Counted from the stretch's first letter, positions 50,969 through 60,100 are shown. The stretch is 64,000 bases of DNA from Streptomyces sp. NRRL F-5122 (GCF_001507435.1 NZ_LMWH01000229.1:41273-105272), one strand, 5' to 3'. Notes: generated by a model from the sequence alone, not told the origin. Numbers and translations are program-made.

Positions 50969-50974
50969 AGGATA
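50969..50974 (-). promoter_or_regulatory. -10 element of leaderless bxlR
   Basis: On the minus strand this is TATCCT, six bases before the bxlR ATG at 50962. Confidence 0.5.
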
Positions 50975-51020
50975 GGCCACGAGCGGCCGATAACGGTTTG
51001 GTCGCGCGTGTGCACCCCCG

Positions 51021-51049
51021 TTGACCGTGTGGGGTGCCTCCCATACTGT
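51021..51049 (+). promoter_or_regulatory. bxlE promoter
   Basis: TTGACC (51021-51026) and TACTGT (51044-51049) are separated by 17 bases, the standard spacing for the main sigma factor. Transcription would start near 51056, just before the operator. Confidence 0.6.
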
Positions 51050-51063
51050 CCGACAGCAGCGAC

Positions 51064-51093
51064 TTTCGGCGACGTTGCCGAAACTTTCGAAAG
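51064..51093. promoter_or_regulatory. BxlR operator over the bxlE leader
   Basis: CGAAACTTTCG (51079-51089) is the palindrome known from Streptomyces xylanase and bxl promoters. It overlaps two further palindromes, TTTCGGC-GACGTT-GCCGAAA (51064-51083) and CTTTCGAAAG (51084-51093), so several registers of binding are possible. The block lies between the transcription start and the ribosome site of bxlE. Confidence 0.75.
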
Positions 51094-51100
51094 GCAGACG

Positions 51101-52405
51101 ATGAAGATACGCGCACGGTTGCCCCGTCTAGTCGCCGGTGGCGCGACGCTTGCCCTGGCGCTGAGCCTCTCGGCCTGCGGGAGCGGAACCGGCGGGGGCT
51201 CGTCGGACGACGGGAAGATCCACGTTCTTGTCTATGGAGACGCCAGCAACAAGGTCGAGAAGCAGATTGTTGCGACGTTCAACAAGACTTCTGACGTCAA
51301 GGCCGTCCTCGACACCATCCCCGGCGCCGACTACCAGCAGAAGCTGCAGACGATCATCAACACGCCGCAGGCGCCCGACGTCTTCTTCAACTGGGGCGGC
51401 GGCAGCATCCAGCCGTTCGTCAAGGCCGACCTGCTGATGCCGCTGGACGACTTCATCAAGGACGACCCCGCTCTGAAGTCCAACTTCCTGCCGTCGGTCT
51501 TCAACAGCGCCGTCGTCGACGGCAAGGCCTACGGCATCCCGATGCGCGGTACCCAGCCCGTCCTGCTCTTCAACAACGGCAATGTGCTGGACGACGCCGG
51601 AGTGCAGCCGCCCAAGACCTGGGACGAGCTGCTGAGCACGGTCAAGACACTCAAGGGCAAGGGAGTCACCCCGATCGCCCTCGGCGGCGGCGACCAGTGG
51701 CCCACGCTGATGTGGTTCGAGTACGTCTACGACCGCGTCGCGGGGCCGGAGCTGTTCGAGAAGGCGCTCGGCGGTGAAAAGAGCGCCTGGGAGAGCCCCG
51801 AGAGCAAGAAGGCGCTGAGCATGCTCAAGGAGCTGGTGGACGCCGGCGCCTTCGGCACCAACTTCGACTCCGTGAAGTACACGAACGGCGCGTCGCCGGC
51901 CCTGGTGGCCAAGGGCAAGGCGGCCTTCGAGCTGATGGGCTCGTGGTACTACGCCCAACAGCAGCAGGACGCCAAGGACTTCGCGGCCAAGGGCCTGGGC
52001 TACACCACCTTCCCGGCCGTGTCGGGCGGCAAGGGCGACCAGGCGGACGTCGTCGGCAACACCAACAACTTCTACTCGGTGCTGAAGAAGACGAAGCACC
52101 CCGAGGCCGTCGAGAAGTTCCTGAAGCTCATGTACTCCGACGAGTTCGTCAAGGCGCAGATGGCGATCGGCAACCTGCCGACCACCACCAACACGGAGAA
52201 GTTCCTCGACACCTCCGCGAGCCCGGCGTACTCGCACTTCCAGTACGACCTGGTCAAGAAGGCACCGTCGTTCCAGCTGTCGTGGGACCAGGCGTACCCG
52301 CCGTCGGCCATCACGCCGATCCACCAGGCCGTGCAGCAGTTCTTCAACGGCCAGATCGACGCCGACGGATTCATCAAGGCCATGCAGGCCCTCCCCACTG
52401 AATGA
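51101..52405 (+). CDS. bxlE: Xylobiose ABC transporter substrate-binding lipoprotein
   Basis: The 434-residue protein has a lipoprotein signal with lipobox LSAC (Cys at about 26), so it is anchored outside the membrane. It is a family 1 solute-binding protein for oligosaccharides: NWGGGSIQPFVKADLLMPLD near the start of the lobes, FELMGSWYYAQQQ, and NTNNFYSVLKK. It should bind xylobiose and related xylo-oligosaccharides and hand them to the two permeases downstream. The ATPase is missing from the operon, as usual in Streptomyces, where the shared MsiK does this job. ATG 51101 has AAAGG upstream within the operator block. Confidence 0.85.
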   Translation: MKIRARLPRLVAGGATLALALSLSACGSGTGGGSSDDGKIHVLVYGDASNKVEKQIVATFNKTSDVKAVLDTIPGADYQQKLQTIINTPQAPDVFFNWGGGSIQPFVKADLLMPLDDFIKDDPALKSNFLPSVFNSAVVDGKAYGIPMRGTQPVLLFNNGNVLDDAGVQPPKTWDELLSTVKTLKGKGVTPIALGGGDQWPTLMWFEYVYDRVAGPELFEKALGGEKSAWESPESKKALSMLKELVDAGAFGTNFDSVKYTNGASPALVAKGKAAFELMGSWYYAQQQQDAKDFAAKGLGYTTFPAVSGGKGDQADVVGNTNNFYSVLKKTKHPEAVEKFLKLMYSDEFVKAQMAIGNLPTTTNTEKFLDTSASPAYSHFQYDLVKKAPSFQLSWDQAYPPSAITPIHQAVQQFFNGQIDADGFIKAMQALPTE

Positions 52406-52412
52406 ACCGCTC

Positions 52413-53366
52413 ATGACCACTGAAACGACGAGCGCTCCTCCTGCCGCCGGATCCCGTACCCCGGCCCGGCGGCGGTCGGAGGGCTCCTACACCGCCCACG
52501 TGGGACGCCCGGGCTTCGCCTGGGCGGTCCCCGCCACCCTCTTCTTCCTGATCTTCGCCATCGCACCGCTGGTCATGGTGGCGGTGCTGTCCTTCATGAG
52601 CTGGAACGGCCTCGGGTCGCCCCGGTTCGTCGGCATGGACAACTGGTCCCGGGTGCTGGACGACCCGGTGATGATCAAGAGCATCTGGCTGACTCTGCTG
52701 GTCACCGTGCTCGGCGTGGCCATCCAGACACCGTTGAGCATCCTGCTCGGCGTCTGGGCCGCGGGACAGCAGCGCAACCGCGCGGTGCTGTCGGTGATCT
52801 ACTTCATTCCGCTGCTGCTGTCCTCCACCGCCGTCTCGGTGCTGTGGCGGGCGCTGCTCGACCCGAACTTCGGTATCCCGGCGCAGGCCACCTGGCTGTT
52901 CGGTGACGGCAACCTGTTCGGCAAGCAGGCCAGCGCGATCGGTGTGCTCGCGTTCGTGAGCACCTGGCAGTTCACCCCGTTCCACACGCTGATCTACCAG
53001 GGTGCCGCCCGCGCGATCCCGCAGGTCCTGTACCAGGCGGCGGAGATCGACGGTGCGGGGCGCTACCGGCAGTTCTTCCACATCACCCTGCCGCAACTGC
53101 GCAACTCCGTCGTGACCTCGATGATCCTGATGATCGTCGGCGGACTCACCACGTTCGAGACGGTCCTCATCCTGACCCAGGGCGGGCCCGGGACCGACAC
53201 CACCATCAGCGCCTACTACATGTACCAAAAGGCCTTCAAGAGCTTCGACTTCGGCGCCGGCGCCGCCATCGCCCTCGTCCTGGTCGTCGCCGCGACGATC
53301 ATCTCGCTGATCGTCGTGCGCGTGTCCGGCTACGACAAGATGCGCAGTTCCATGGAGGGTCTGTGA
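52413..53366 (+). CDS. bxlF: Xylobiose ABC transporter permease
   Basis: The 317-residue protein has a polar N-terminus of 30 residues and six membrane helices of the MalF-type sugar permease. The cytoplasmic EAA loop YQAAEIDGAGRYRQFFHITL fits the consensus EAA...G.........P. It starts 8 bases after bxlE and its stop overlaps the bxlG start. It forms the membrane channel together with BxlG. Confidence 0.88.
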   Translation: MTTETTSAPPAAGSRTPARRRSEGSYTAHVGRPGFAWAVPATLFFLIFAIAPLVMVAVLSFMSWNGLGSPRFVGMDNWSRVLDDPVMIKSIWLTLLVTVLGVAIQTPLSILLGVWAAGQQRNRAVLSVIYFIPLLLSSTAVSVLWRALLDPNFGIPAQATWLFGDGNLFGKQASAIGVLAFVSTWQFTPFHTLIYQGAARAIPQVLYQAAEIDGAGRYRQFFHITLPQLRNSVVTSMILMIVGGLTTFETVLILTQGGPGTDTTISAYYMYQKAFKSFDFGAGAAIALVLVVAATIISLIVVRVSGYDKMRSSMEGL

Positions 53367-54184
53367 TGAGGCGACGCCCCAACCATCTGGCCGGCGTGGG
53401 CTCGGTGGTCTGGCTGTTCCTGGTAGGCCTGCCGCTCTACGTGATGCTCGTCGCGACGGTGCAGCCCCAGTCCGAGTACACCCGGAACGGTCCGCTGTCC
53501 TTCCCGCACAGCTTCACATTCGACAACTACACCGGGGCCTTCGACTCCGGCTTCGGCCAGTACTTCCTCAACACGGTGATCGTCACGGCGTGTGTGGTCG
53601 GACTGGTGCTGCTGCTCGTCCCGCCGCTCGCCTACGCGATCGTGCGCAGCCGCAGCAGGGTCACCTCGCAGGTCTTCCGGCTGTTCCTGCTGGGGCTCGC
53701 CATCCCGGCGCAGGCCGTGATCGTTCCGATGTTCTACCTGATCAGCAAGGCCGGTCTGTACGACAACCTCCTCGGTGTCATCCTGCCGACCGCCGCCTTC
53801 TGCCTGCCGATGTCGGCCCTGATCCTCAGCGGCGCCATGCGTGACATCTCCCCGGAGCTGTTCGAGGCCATGGCCATGGACGGGGCCACTCCGCGGCGCA
53901 TGTTCTTCCAGCTCGTGGTTCCGCTCTCCGGGGGCGGACTGTCCACGATCGTGGTGTTCTCCGCGCTCCAGGCATGGAACGGCTTCCTGTTCCCCCTCGT
54001 CCTGACCCAGTCCGACTCCACCAAGCTGGTCACCCTGGGTCTCTACAACTTCCAAACCGAACACGGCATCAACATCCCCGGGCTGCTGGCAGCCGTGGTG
54101 TTGTCCATGGTTCCCGTCCTGCTCGTCTACCTGTTCGCCCGTCGCGCCCTGGTCCAGGGGCTCATGGGCGTCGGAGGAAAGTGA
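53366..54184 (+). CDS. bxlG: Xylobiose ABC transporter permease
   Basis: From ATG 53366, overlapping the bxlF stop by one base, the protein has 272 residues and six membrane helices of the MalG type. Its EAA loop is EAMAMDGATPRRMFFQLVVP, and the end is NIPGLLAAVVLSMVPVLLVY followed by a short basic tail. A GTG three bases upstream is an equal alternative start. Its stop overlaps the GTG start of the next gene, so the four bxl structural genes are translated as a coupled set. Confidence 0.88.
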   Translation: MRRRPNHLAGVGSVVWLFLVGLPLYVMLVATVQPQSEYTRNGPLSFPHSFTFDNYTGAFDSGFGQYFLNTVIVTACVVGLVLLLVPPLAYAIVRSRSRVTSQVFRLFLLGLAIPAQAVIVPMFYLISKAGLYDNLLGVILPTAAFCLPMSALILSGAMRDISPELFEAMAMDGATPRRMFFQLVVPLSGGGLSTIVVFSALQAWNGFLFPLVLTQSDSTKLVTLGLYNFQTEHGINIPGLLAAVVLSMVPVLLVYLFARRALVQGLMGVGGK

Positions 54185-56562
54185 CCGCCAACGTGGCAGT
54201 TGAGACCACCCCCGAAATCCCCGTCTGGAACGATCCGGCCCACGACGTCAACACTCGGGTGACCGCCCTGATCGGCGCCATGACCCTCGAGGAGAAGATC
54301 GCACAGCTCTACGGTGTGTGGGTCGGCGCGTCCGACGAGGGGGGTGAAGTGGCCCCCCATCAGCACGACATGGAGGAGGCCGTCGACCTCGACACCCTCC
54401 TGCCGAACGGCCTGGGCCAGCTGACCCGTCCCTTCGGCACCGCTCCCGTCGACCCCGCTCTCGGCGCGCTCTCCCTGCTGCGCACGCAGGCGCGCATCAC
54501 CTCGGCGAACCGTTTCGGCATCCCCGCCGTCGCGCACGAGGAGTGCCTGGCCGGCTTTGCGACCTGGAAGGCCACCGCCTATCCCGTCCCGTTGTCCTGG
54601 GGCGCCACCTTCGACCCGGACCTGATCCACCGCATGGCCGCGGCCATCGGCCGCGACATGCGGTCCGTCGGCGTGCACCAGGGCCTCGCGCCGGTGCTCG
54701 ACGTGGTCCGCGACGCCCGCTGGGGCCGCGTCGAGGAGACCATCGGGGAGGACCCCTACCTGGTGGCCACCGTCGGCACGGCCTATGTGCGGGGACTTCA
54801 GTCCTCCGGCGTCGTCGCCACGCTCAAGCACTTCGTCGGCTACTCCGCCTCGCGGGCCGGGCGCAACCTCGCCCCGGTCGGCATGGGTTCACGCGAATGC
54901 GCCGACATCCTGCTTCCGCCCTTCGAGATGGCGGTCGGCGAGGGCGGAGCCCGGTCCGTCATGAGTGCCTACAACGACACCGACGGCGTGCCCGCGGCGG
55001 CCGACGAGAATCTGCTCACCGGGCTGCTGCGCGATGTCTGGGGATTCGACGGCACGGTCGTGGCCGACTACTTCGGCATCGCCTTCCTGCGGACACTGCA
55101 CGGGATCGCCGGCGACTGGAGCGAGGCGGCCGGCACCGCCCTGCGCGCCGGAGTCGACGTCGAACTGCCCACCGTGAAGACGTTCGGCGCACCGCTCGTC
55201 GAGGCCGTGACCGCCGGACGGGTACCGGAGAGCATCGTCGACCGTGCCCTGTACCGGGTGCTTTCCGAGAAGGCCCGGCTGGGACTCCTCGACGCGGACT
55301 GGAGCCCGGTGCCTGCCGCCCTCGCCGGCGCCGACCTCGACGACCCGGACGCACTGCGCGGCACGGTGGACCTCGACACGCCCGAGAACCGGGACCTGGC
55401 CCGGGAGGTGGCCGAACGGGCGGTGGTGCTGCTCGCCAACGACGGCACACTGCCGCTAGACCGGCCCCGCCGCATCGCGCTGGTCGGCCCCAACGCCCAG
55501 GAGCCGACGGCCGTGCTGGGCTGCTACTCCTTCCCTCTGCACGTCGGCGTGCACCATCCCGAGGTCGCGGACGGGATCGCCCTGCCCACCCTGCGCGAGG
55601 CCGTGGAGCGCGAGTTCCCCGGCGCGGACGTGACGGTGGCCCACGGGACGGGAATCGACGACGGAGACACCGCCGGCATCGACGAGGCCGTCCGTGTGGC
55701 GCGTGAGGCCGATGTCGTCATCGCGGTACTGGGCGACCGCGCGGGACTCTTCGGCCGCGGCACCAGCGGCGAGGGCTGCGACGCCGAGTCGCTGGCTCTG
55801 CCCGGAGCCCAGCAGCAACTGCTCGACGCGCTCCTGGACGCTGGTACCCCGGTGGTGACGGTGCTGCTCGCCGGGCGGCCCTACGCGCTCGGCCGTGCTG
55901 TCGACGGCGCCGCCGCGATCGTGCAGTCCTTCTTCCCGGGAGTGGAAGGGACCAACGCTCTTGCCGGCGTGCTCAGCGGCCGTACCGACCCGGGCGGGCG
56001 GCTTCCCGTGAGTGTGCCGCGGGGCCCGGGCGCCCAGCCCGCCACCTACCTCGGTGCGCGGCTCGCCCAGTCCAGCGAGGTGTCCAACATCGACCCGACA
56101 CCGGCCTTCGCGTTCGGGCACGGACTGTCGTACACGGCCTTCGACTGGAGCGACCTCGCGATCGAGGAGAAGGAGACGGGCACGGACGGCGCCTTCCGTC
56201 TGGCGTTCACCGTGCGCAACACGGGGGAGCGGGAGGGCACCGAGGTCGTGCAGCTCTACCTGCACGATCCGGTCGCCTCGGTCGTCCAGCCGGTACAGCG
56301 ACTCATCGGATACACCCGGGTGCCGCTGGCGGCCGGCCAGGCGCGGCGGCTGCGGGTGACGGTTCCGGCCGACCTCGCCTCCTTCACCGGCCGCGGCGGA
56401 CGGCGCGTCGTCGAACCGGGGGATCTCGAGCTGCGTCTGGCCGCGTCCAGCGCCGACCCGCGTCTGACGGCGACGGTCACGCTCACCGGCCCGGAGCGGT
56501 CCGTGGACCACACCAGGAGGCTCCACGCCGTCTTCGGTCAGGAGGCCGAGACGGCCGAGTGA
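54181..56562 (+). CDS. bxlA: GH3 beta-xylosidase
   Basis: The 793-residue protein lacks a signal peptide, so it is intracellular and cleaves imported xylobiose to xylose. The GH3 N-terminal barrel (about 60-370) has KHFVGYSASRAGRN (substrate-binding KH) and the nucleophile D296 in DGTVVADYFGI, where VAD replaces the usual VSD. The C-terminal alpha/beta sandwich follows (about 405-640; FGRGTSGEGCDAESLALPGA) and a fibronectin-type III-like domain ends it (about 680-780; VRNTGEREGTEVVQLYLHD). GTG 54181 overlaps the bxlG stop. A hairpin terminator at 56570-56605 closes the operon. Confidence 0.88.
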   Translation: MTANVAVETTPEIPVWNDPAHDVNTRVTALIGAMTLEEKIAQLYGVWVGASDEGGEVAPHQHDMEEAVDLDTLLPNGLGQLTRPFGTAPVDPALGALSLLRTQARITSANRFGIPAVAHEECLAGFATWKATAYPVPLSWGATFDPDLIHRMAAAIGRDMRSVGVHQGLAPVLDVVRDARWGRVEETIGEDPYLVATVGTAYVRGLQSSGVVATLKHFVGYSASRAGRNLAPVGMGSRECADILLPPFEMAVGEGGARSVMSAYNDTDGVPAAADENLLTGLLRDVWGFDGTVVADYFGIAFLRTLHGIAGDWSEAAGTALRAGVDVELPTVKTFGAPLVEAVTAGRVPESIVDRALYRVLSEKARLGLLDADWSPVPAALAGADLDDPDALRGTVDLDTPENRDLAREVAERAVVLLANDGTLPLDRPRRIALVGPNAQEPTAVLGCYSFPLHVGVHHPEVADGIALPTLREAVEREFPGADVTVAHGTGIDDGDTAGIDEAVRVAREADVVIAVLGDRAGLFGRGTSGEGCDAESLALPGAQQQLLDALLDAGTPVVTVLLAGRPYALGRAVDGAAAIVQSFFPGVEGTNALAGVLSGRTDPGGRLPVSVPRGPGAQPATYLGARLAQSSEVSNIDPTPAFAFGHGLSYTAFDWSDLAIEEKETGTDGAFRLAFTVRNTGEREGTEVVQLYLHDPVASVVQPVQRLIGYTRVPLAAGQARRLRVTVPADLASFTGRGGRRVVEPGDLELRLAASSADPRLTATVTLTGPERSVDHTRRLHAVFGQEAETAE

Positions 56563-56569
56563 CACGACG

Positions 56570-56605
56570 GCGGCCTGGACCGGTCTCGGACGGTCCGGGC
56601 CGCCG
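56570..56605. terminator. Terminator of the bxl operon
   Basis: GGCGGCCTGGACCG (56570-56583) pairs with CGGTCCGGGCCGCC (56592-56605); one position is a U-G pair in RNA. It sits between bxlA and the convergent dehydrogenase gene. Confidence 0.7.
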
Positions 56606-56629
56606 CACCGCCCGAGCGCGGTGCCGGTC

Positions 56630-57604
56630 TCAGGAGACGATGTCCCGCGGCTCCTTGCCGGACAGGAAGTCGGCCGCGTTCTGCACCGCCGCCAGGGCGA
56701 TCCGTACAAGGGTCTCCCGGGTGACGCCGGCGACGTGCGGGGAGAGCACCACGTTCGGCGCCTTGAGCAACCTCAAGGCGGACGTGGGCGGTTCGGGGTC
56801 GAAGACATCGATTCCCGCGCCGGCCGGAGTGCCCTTCTCCAGCGCGTCCGCGAGCGCGTCCTGGTCGATCAGCGCGCCCCGCGCCGTGTTGATCACGAAC
56901 GCGGTGGGCTTCATCAGCGCGAGGCGCTCGGCGTCGAGCAGATGCCGGGTCGCGTCGGTGAGCGGCGCGTGCAGCGTCACATAGTCCGAGATGCGCAGCA
57001 GTTCGTCGAGCTCGACGTGGCGGGCGCCGAGCCGCGCCTCGATGTCCGCGTCCACGCGCTGGGGGCCCGCGTACACGATGGCCATGTCGAAGGCGACCGC
57101 ACGGCGTGCGACCTCCTCACCGATATGACCGAGCCCGATGACGCCGAGGGTCTTGCCGGACAGCTCGGTGATCGACCGCTGCAGCCGCGGCAGCGCCCAG
57201 TCGGCTTCGACGAGCGCCGTGTGCGCCGGCACCAGCTGCTTGGCGAGGGCGAGCATGAGCGCGAAGGTCTGCTCGGCGACGTTCTGCTTCTCCGCGCCGC
57301 TGGAGCCGATGTTGCACACGGGCACGTTGCGGGCGCGGGCGGCTTGCAGGTCGACGTAGTCGAAGCCGTGGCTCGCGCACTGGATGAGCTCCAACTCCGG
57401 TGCGTCGGCAATGTGTTCGGCGGTCACGGGGGCCAGCCCCGTGACGATGACATGTGCCGCGCGCAACGCCGCCGGGTCCTCGTCGGGCCGCTCCACCACG
57501 GTGACATGGGCCTCGCCGGGGAAGACGGAGGCGAGTCCGGCGCCGGTCGAGCGCCCGCCGACGTGCGGCGAGACCACGGCCAGGACGTTCTTGACGGCGG
57601 TCAT
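56630..57604 (-). CDS. D-isomer-specific 2-hydroxyacid dehydrogenase
   Basis: The 324-residue protein is of the phosphoglycerate/glyoxylate reductase family. It has the NAD-binding segment TLGVIGLGHIGEEVARRAVA, the catalytic arginine in FVINTARGALID, and the His/Glu pair in DVFDPEPPTS and NVVLSPHVAG. It should interconvert a 2-oxoacid and its D-hydroxyacid with NAD(P)H; the substrate is not evident. ATG 57604 overlaps the stop of the FMN oxidase gene (ATGA), so both enzymes are produced together, an arrangement that suits consecutive steps on one hydroxy acid. Confidence 0.88.
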   Translation of the reverse strand: MTAVKNVLAVVSPHVGGRSTGAGLASVFPGEAHVTVVERPDEDPAALRAAHVIVTGLAPVTAEHIADAPELELIQCASHGFDYVDLQAARARNVPVCNIGSSGAEKQNVAEQTFALMLALAKQLVPAHTALVEADWALPRLQRSITELSGKTLGVIGLGHIGEEVARRAVAFDMAIVYAGPQRVDADIEARLGARHVELDELLRISDYVTLHAPLTDATRHLLDAERLALMKPTAFVINTARGALIDQDALADALEKGTPAGAGIDVFDPEPPTSALRLLKAPNVVLSPHVAGVTRETLVRIALAAVQNAADFLSGKEPRDIVS

Positions 57605-58770
57605 GCGGATTCCTCGATCAGGTCGTCGATGCCGAGCGTGCCGGGACCGGCGTGCCCGGACAGGGCGAGGGTGAGGTCGAACTCGGCGAGCAGACACCGG
57701 ATGACGTGCTCGACGCCCGCCTGTCCGTCGAGCCCGAGCCCGTAGGCGTACGGCCGCCCCAGAAGTACCGCCCGCGCGCCCAGCGCGAGGGCCTTGAACA
57801 TGTCGTCGCCGGTGCGGATGCCGCTGTCGAACAGCACGGCGAGCCGGTCCCCGACGGCCTCCGCCACCCGCGGCAGGGCGTCCGCGGCCGCCACGGAACC
57901 GGCCACCTGCCGGCCGCCGTGGTTGGAGACCACCACGCCGTCCATCCCCGCGTCGACGGCCCGGCGGGCGTCGTCCGGGTGCAGGATGCCCTTCAGCACG
58001 ATCGGGCCGTCCCAGTTCTCCCGCAGGAACGCCAGGTCGGGCCAGGTCTTGCCGGGGTCCGCGAACATGCCGACGAAGTGCATCACGGCCGCGTCGGGGT
58101 CCTCGTGCACCGGCTTCGCCAGGCCCGCCTGGAAGGCCGGGTCGGAGAAGTAGTTGGCGGTGCCGACACCGTGCAGGAACGGCAGATACGCCTGGTCGAG
58201 GTCCCGGGGCCGCCAGGCCAGCAGCGGCGTGTCGAGCGTGACGAGCAGCGCGGTGAACCCGGCCGACTTCGCCCGGGTCAGGAAGCTGCGCGTGACCTCG
58301 CGGTCCTTGGCCCAGTACAGCTGGAACCAGCGCTCTCCGTCGCCCGAGGCCTCCGCCACCTGCTCCATCGGAGTGCTGGAGGCCGAGGACAGGACGAACG
58401 GCACGCCCTGCGCGGCGGCGGCCCGCGCCGCCGCGGGCTCGGCGTCCGGATGCATGATCGACAGGACGCCGATCGGCGCCAGGGCGAGCGGAGCGGGCAG
58501 CGAACGTCCCAGCACCTCGACGGACAGATCGCGCTCATGCACGTCCCGCAGCATCCGCGGCACGATCCGGCGCCGCTCCAGCGCGGCCCGGTTCGCCCGC
58601 GCCGTGCTGCCGGTGCCCGCGCTGCCCGCCACATATCCGACCGGGCCGGGTCCGAGTCGCTGCTCGGTGAGCTGCTCCAGTCGGGTCAGATCGGTGGGCA
58701 GCCGTGGTACGGCGCCCGTCATGCCGTTCAGATATATCTCGTACTGGAAGTCCGCCCAGTGCCTTGTCAT
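57601..58770 (-). CDS. FMN-dependent alpha-hydroxy-acid oxidase/dehydrogenase
   Basis: The 389-residue protein has the lactate oxidase/glycolate oxidase fold: PLALAPIGVLSIMHPDAEPA at the FMN site, the active-site histidine and arginine in VVVSNHGGRQVAG, and the phosphate-binding FDSGIRTGDDMFKALALGAR. The N-terminal RHWADFQYEIYLNG block resembles lactate 2-monooxygenase-like members. It should oxidise an L-2-hydroxy acid to the 2-oxoacid, which the coupled D-specific dehydrogenase could then reduce. ATG 58770 has GGCGGGA upstream. It is divergent from a PucR/CdaR-type regulator, the likely controller. Confidence 0.88.
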   Translation of the reverse strand: MTRHWADFQYEIYLNGMTGAVPRLPTDLTRLEQLTEQRLGPGPVGYVAGSAGTGSTARANRAALERRRIVPRMLRDVHERDLSVEVLGRSLPAPLALAPIGVLSIMHPDAEPAAARAAAAQGVPFVLSSASSTPMEQVAEASGDGERWFQLYWAKDREVTRSFLTRAKSAGFTALLVTLDTPLLAWRPRDLDQAYLPFLHGVGTANYFSDPAFQAGLAKPVHEDPDAAVMHFVGMFADPGKTWPDLAFLRENWDGPIVLKGILHPDDARRAVDAGMDGVVVSNHGGRQVAGSVAAADALPRVAEAVGDRLAVLFDSGIRTGDDMFKALALGARAVLLGRPYAYGLGLDGQAGVEHVIRCLLAEFDLTLALSGHAGPGTLGIDDLIEESA

Positions 58771-58883
58771 CCGTACGTCCCGCCTTTCGTCCCTGGGACC
58801 GAGCCCTGTGCCCACGATCCTTGCGACTGTGACAAGGCCCGTCCAGCGTGGTGCACACAACGCGCGGCTGGGATCATCACCAT

Positions 58884-60053
58884 GTGATAAACCAACCCCT
58901 CGAGGCCCGCATCCGCGTCCGGGACGAGATCGTGGCGGATCCCCGGGTCGTGGAGGCGGTTGTCGAGGCGGTCAACACCCAGGTGCCGGTGTACGCCGCG
59001 CTCGACGACAGCCGGCTGCCCGAGGTGCGGGCCATTGCCGCCTGGGGCGTGGACCGGCTGCTCGACCTCTGGGCGAGCGACGGCACGCTCGGGCCTGCGG
59101 ACCTGCGCAGATTCCGTGGCATCGCGGCGGCGCGCGCGGCCGACGGCCGGCCGGTGCAGGCGGTGCTGCGCGCCTACCGAGTGGCGGCGGCCGTCGTCAC
59201 CGACGAGGTCGCCGCCCGTGCGCACCGCCTCACGGCGACGGACGGCCTGTCACTTGCCCGGTTGCTGCTGACGGCGCTGGACACACTGTCGGAGGAGATG
59301 GCCACGGCCTACGCGGCGACCACCGAGGACCTCGCCGGGGACACCGACCGAGCGCTGCGGTTGCTGCTCGACGACCTCGTCGCAGGCAGGCACGCCTCGG
59401 TCGGCGCGCTCACGGACCGTTCGGCCCGGCTGGGCGTCCGTCTCCCGGATCCCTACTGCCTCCTGGTGGCCGAGCCGGTGACGGGCGAGGGCCCTGACAT
59501 GCCGTACGAGGCCGCCGCGGGACTGGTCGGTGCGCTCGGCGACGGCGGTACGGCACTGTCGACGGTCCGGGGCTCGCGCGCCGTCGTGCTCTTTCCCGCG
59601 ACGGCCCTCCACCGGGCGCCGGCGCTGCTCGTCGAGCGGCGCTGGCGGGGCTGTGCGATCACCGGCGAAGGCATGGACCGGGTGGCCGTCGCCCACCGGC
59701 TCGCCGCCGACGCGCTCGACACGGCGCCCGACCACGCCCATCGGCCCGGCCGCCTTCTCACCGACGCCGACGCACATGTGCTCGCACTGCTCGCCGGGCA
59801 TCCGGCCGCCACCGCGGACCACATCGCCCGTCTCGTTCTCGGCCCGCTGACCGAACCCGAACAGCGCCATCTGCTGGAGGCACTGAGCGCGTACATCGAC
59901 GCGGGGTCGGCGACGGCGGCCGCCCGGGCACTGCATCTGCACCCGCAGTCGCTGCGCTACCGCCTGCGGCGCGTCCAGGTGCTGACGGCCCGGGACCCAC
60001 GCGACCCCTGGCAGCGTCTGACCCTGGACATCGCCCGCACGATCAGGCCCTGA
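58884..60053 (+). CDS. PucR/CdaR-type transcriptional regulator
   Basis: The 389-residue protein ends in the PucR-type helix-turn-helix (HTH_30; SATAAARALHLHPQSLRYRL followed by RRVQVL, about residues 345-372). A GGDEF-like middle part and a helical N-terminal domain precede it (ARIRVRDEIVADPRVVEAVV; the DUF-type N-domain seen in actinobacterial PucR proteins). Relatives regulate purine or hydroxy/diacid catabolism. It is divergent from the hydroxy-acid oxidase operon and lies beside a permease operon. GTG 58884 is preferred; the in-frame GTG 58848 adds an atypical HHH-containing leader. No clear ribosome site precedes either. Confidence 0.82.
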   Translation: MINQPLEARIRVRDEIVADPRVVEAVVEAVNTQVPVYAALDDSRLPEVRAIAAWGVDRLLDLWASDGTLGPADLRRFRGIAAARAADGRPVQAVLRAYRVAAAVVTDEVAARAHRLTATDGLSLARLLLTALDTLSEEMATAYAATTEDLAGDTDRALRLLLDDLVAGRHASVGALTDRSARLGVRLPDPYCLLVAEPVTGEGPDMPYEAAAGLVGALGDGGTALSTVRGSRAVVLFPATALHRAPALLVERRWRGCAITGEGMDRVAVAHRLAADALDTAPDHAHRPGRLLTDADAHVLALLAGHPAATADHIARLVLGPLTEPEQRHLLEALSAYIDAGSATAAARALHLHPQSLRYRLRRVQVLTARDPRDPWQRLTLDIARTIRP

Positions 60054-60066
60054 CCGGTGCCACGGG

Positions 60067-60100
60067 CCGGACCCCGGCGTCGAAGACGACGAGGGTCCGG
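60067..60100. terminator. Hairpin terminator between convergent genes
   Basis: CCGGACCC (60067-60074) pairs with GGGTCCGG (60093-60100), and a smaller CGTC-GAA-GACG hairpin lies inside the loop. Confidence 0.5.

Noticed and set aside
58819..58837. CCTTG/CAAGG inverted repeat between the hydroxy-acid oxidase and PucR-type genes
   Set aside because: Five-base arms nine bases apart are likely to occur by chance; no second copy was found.
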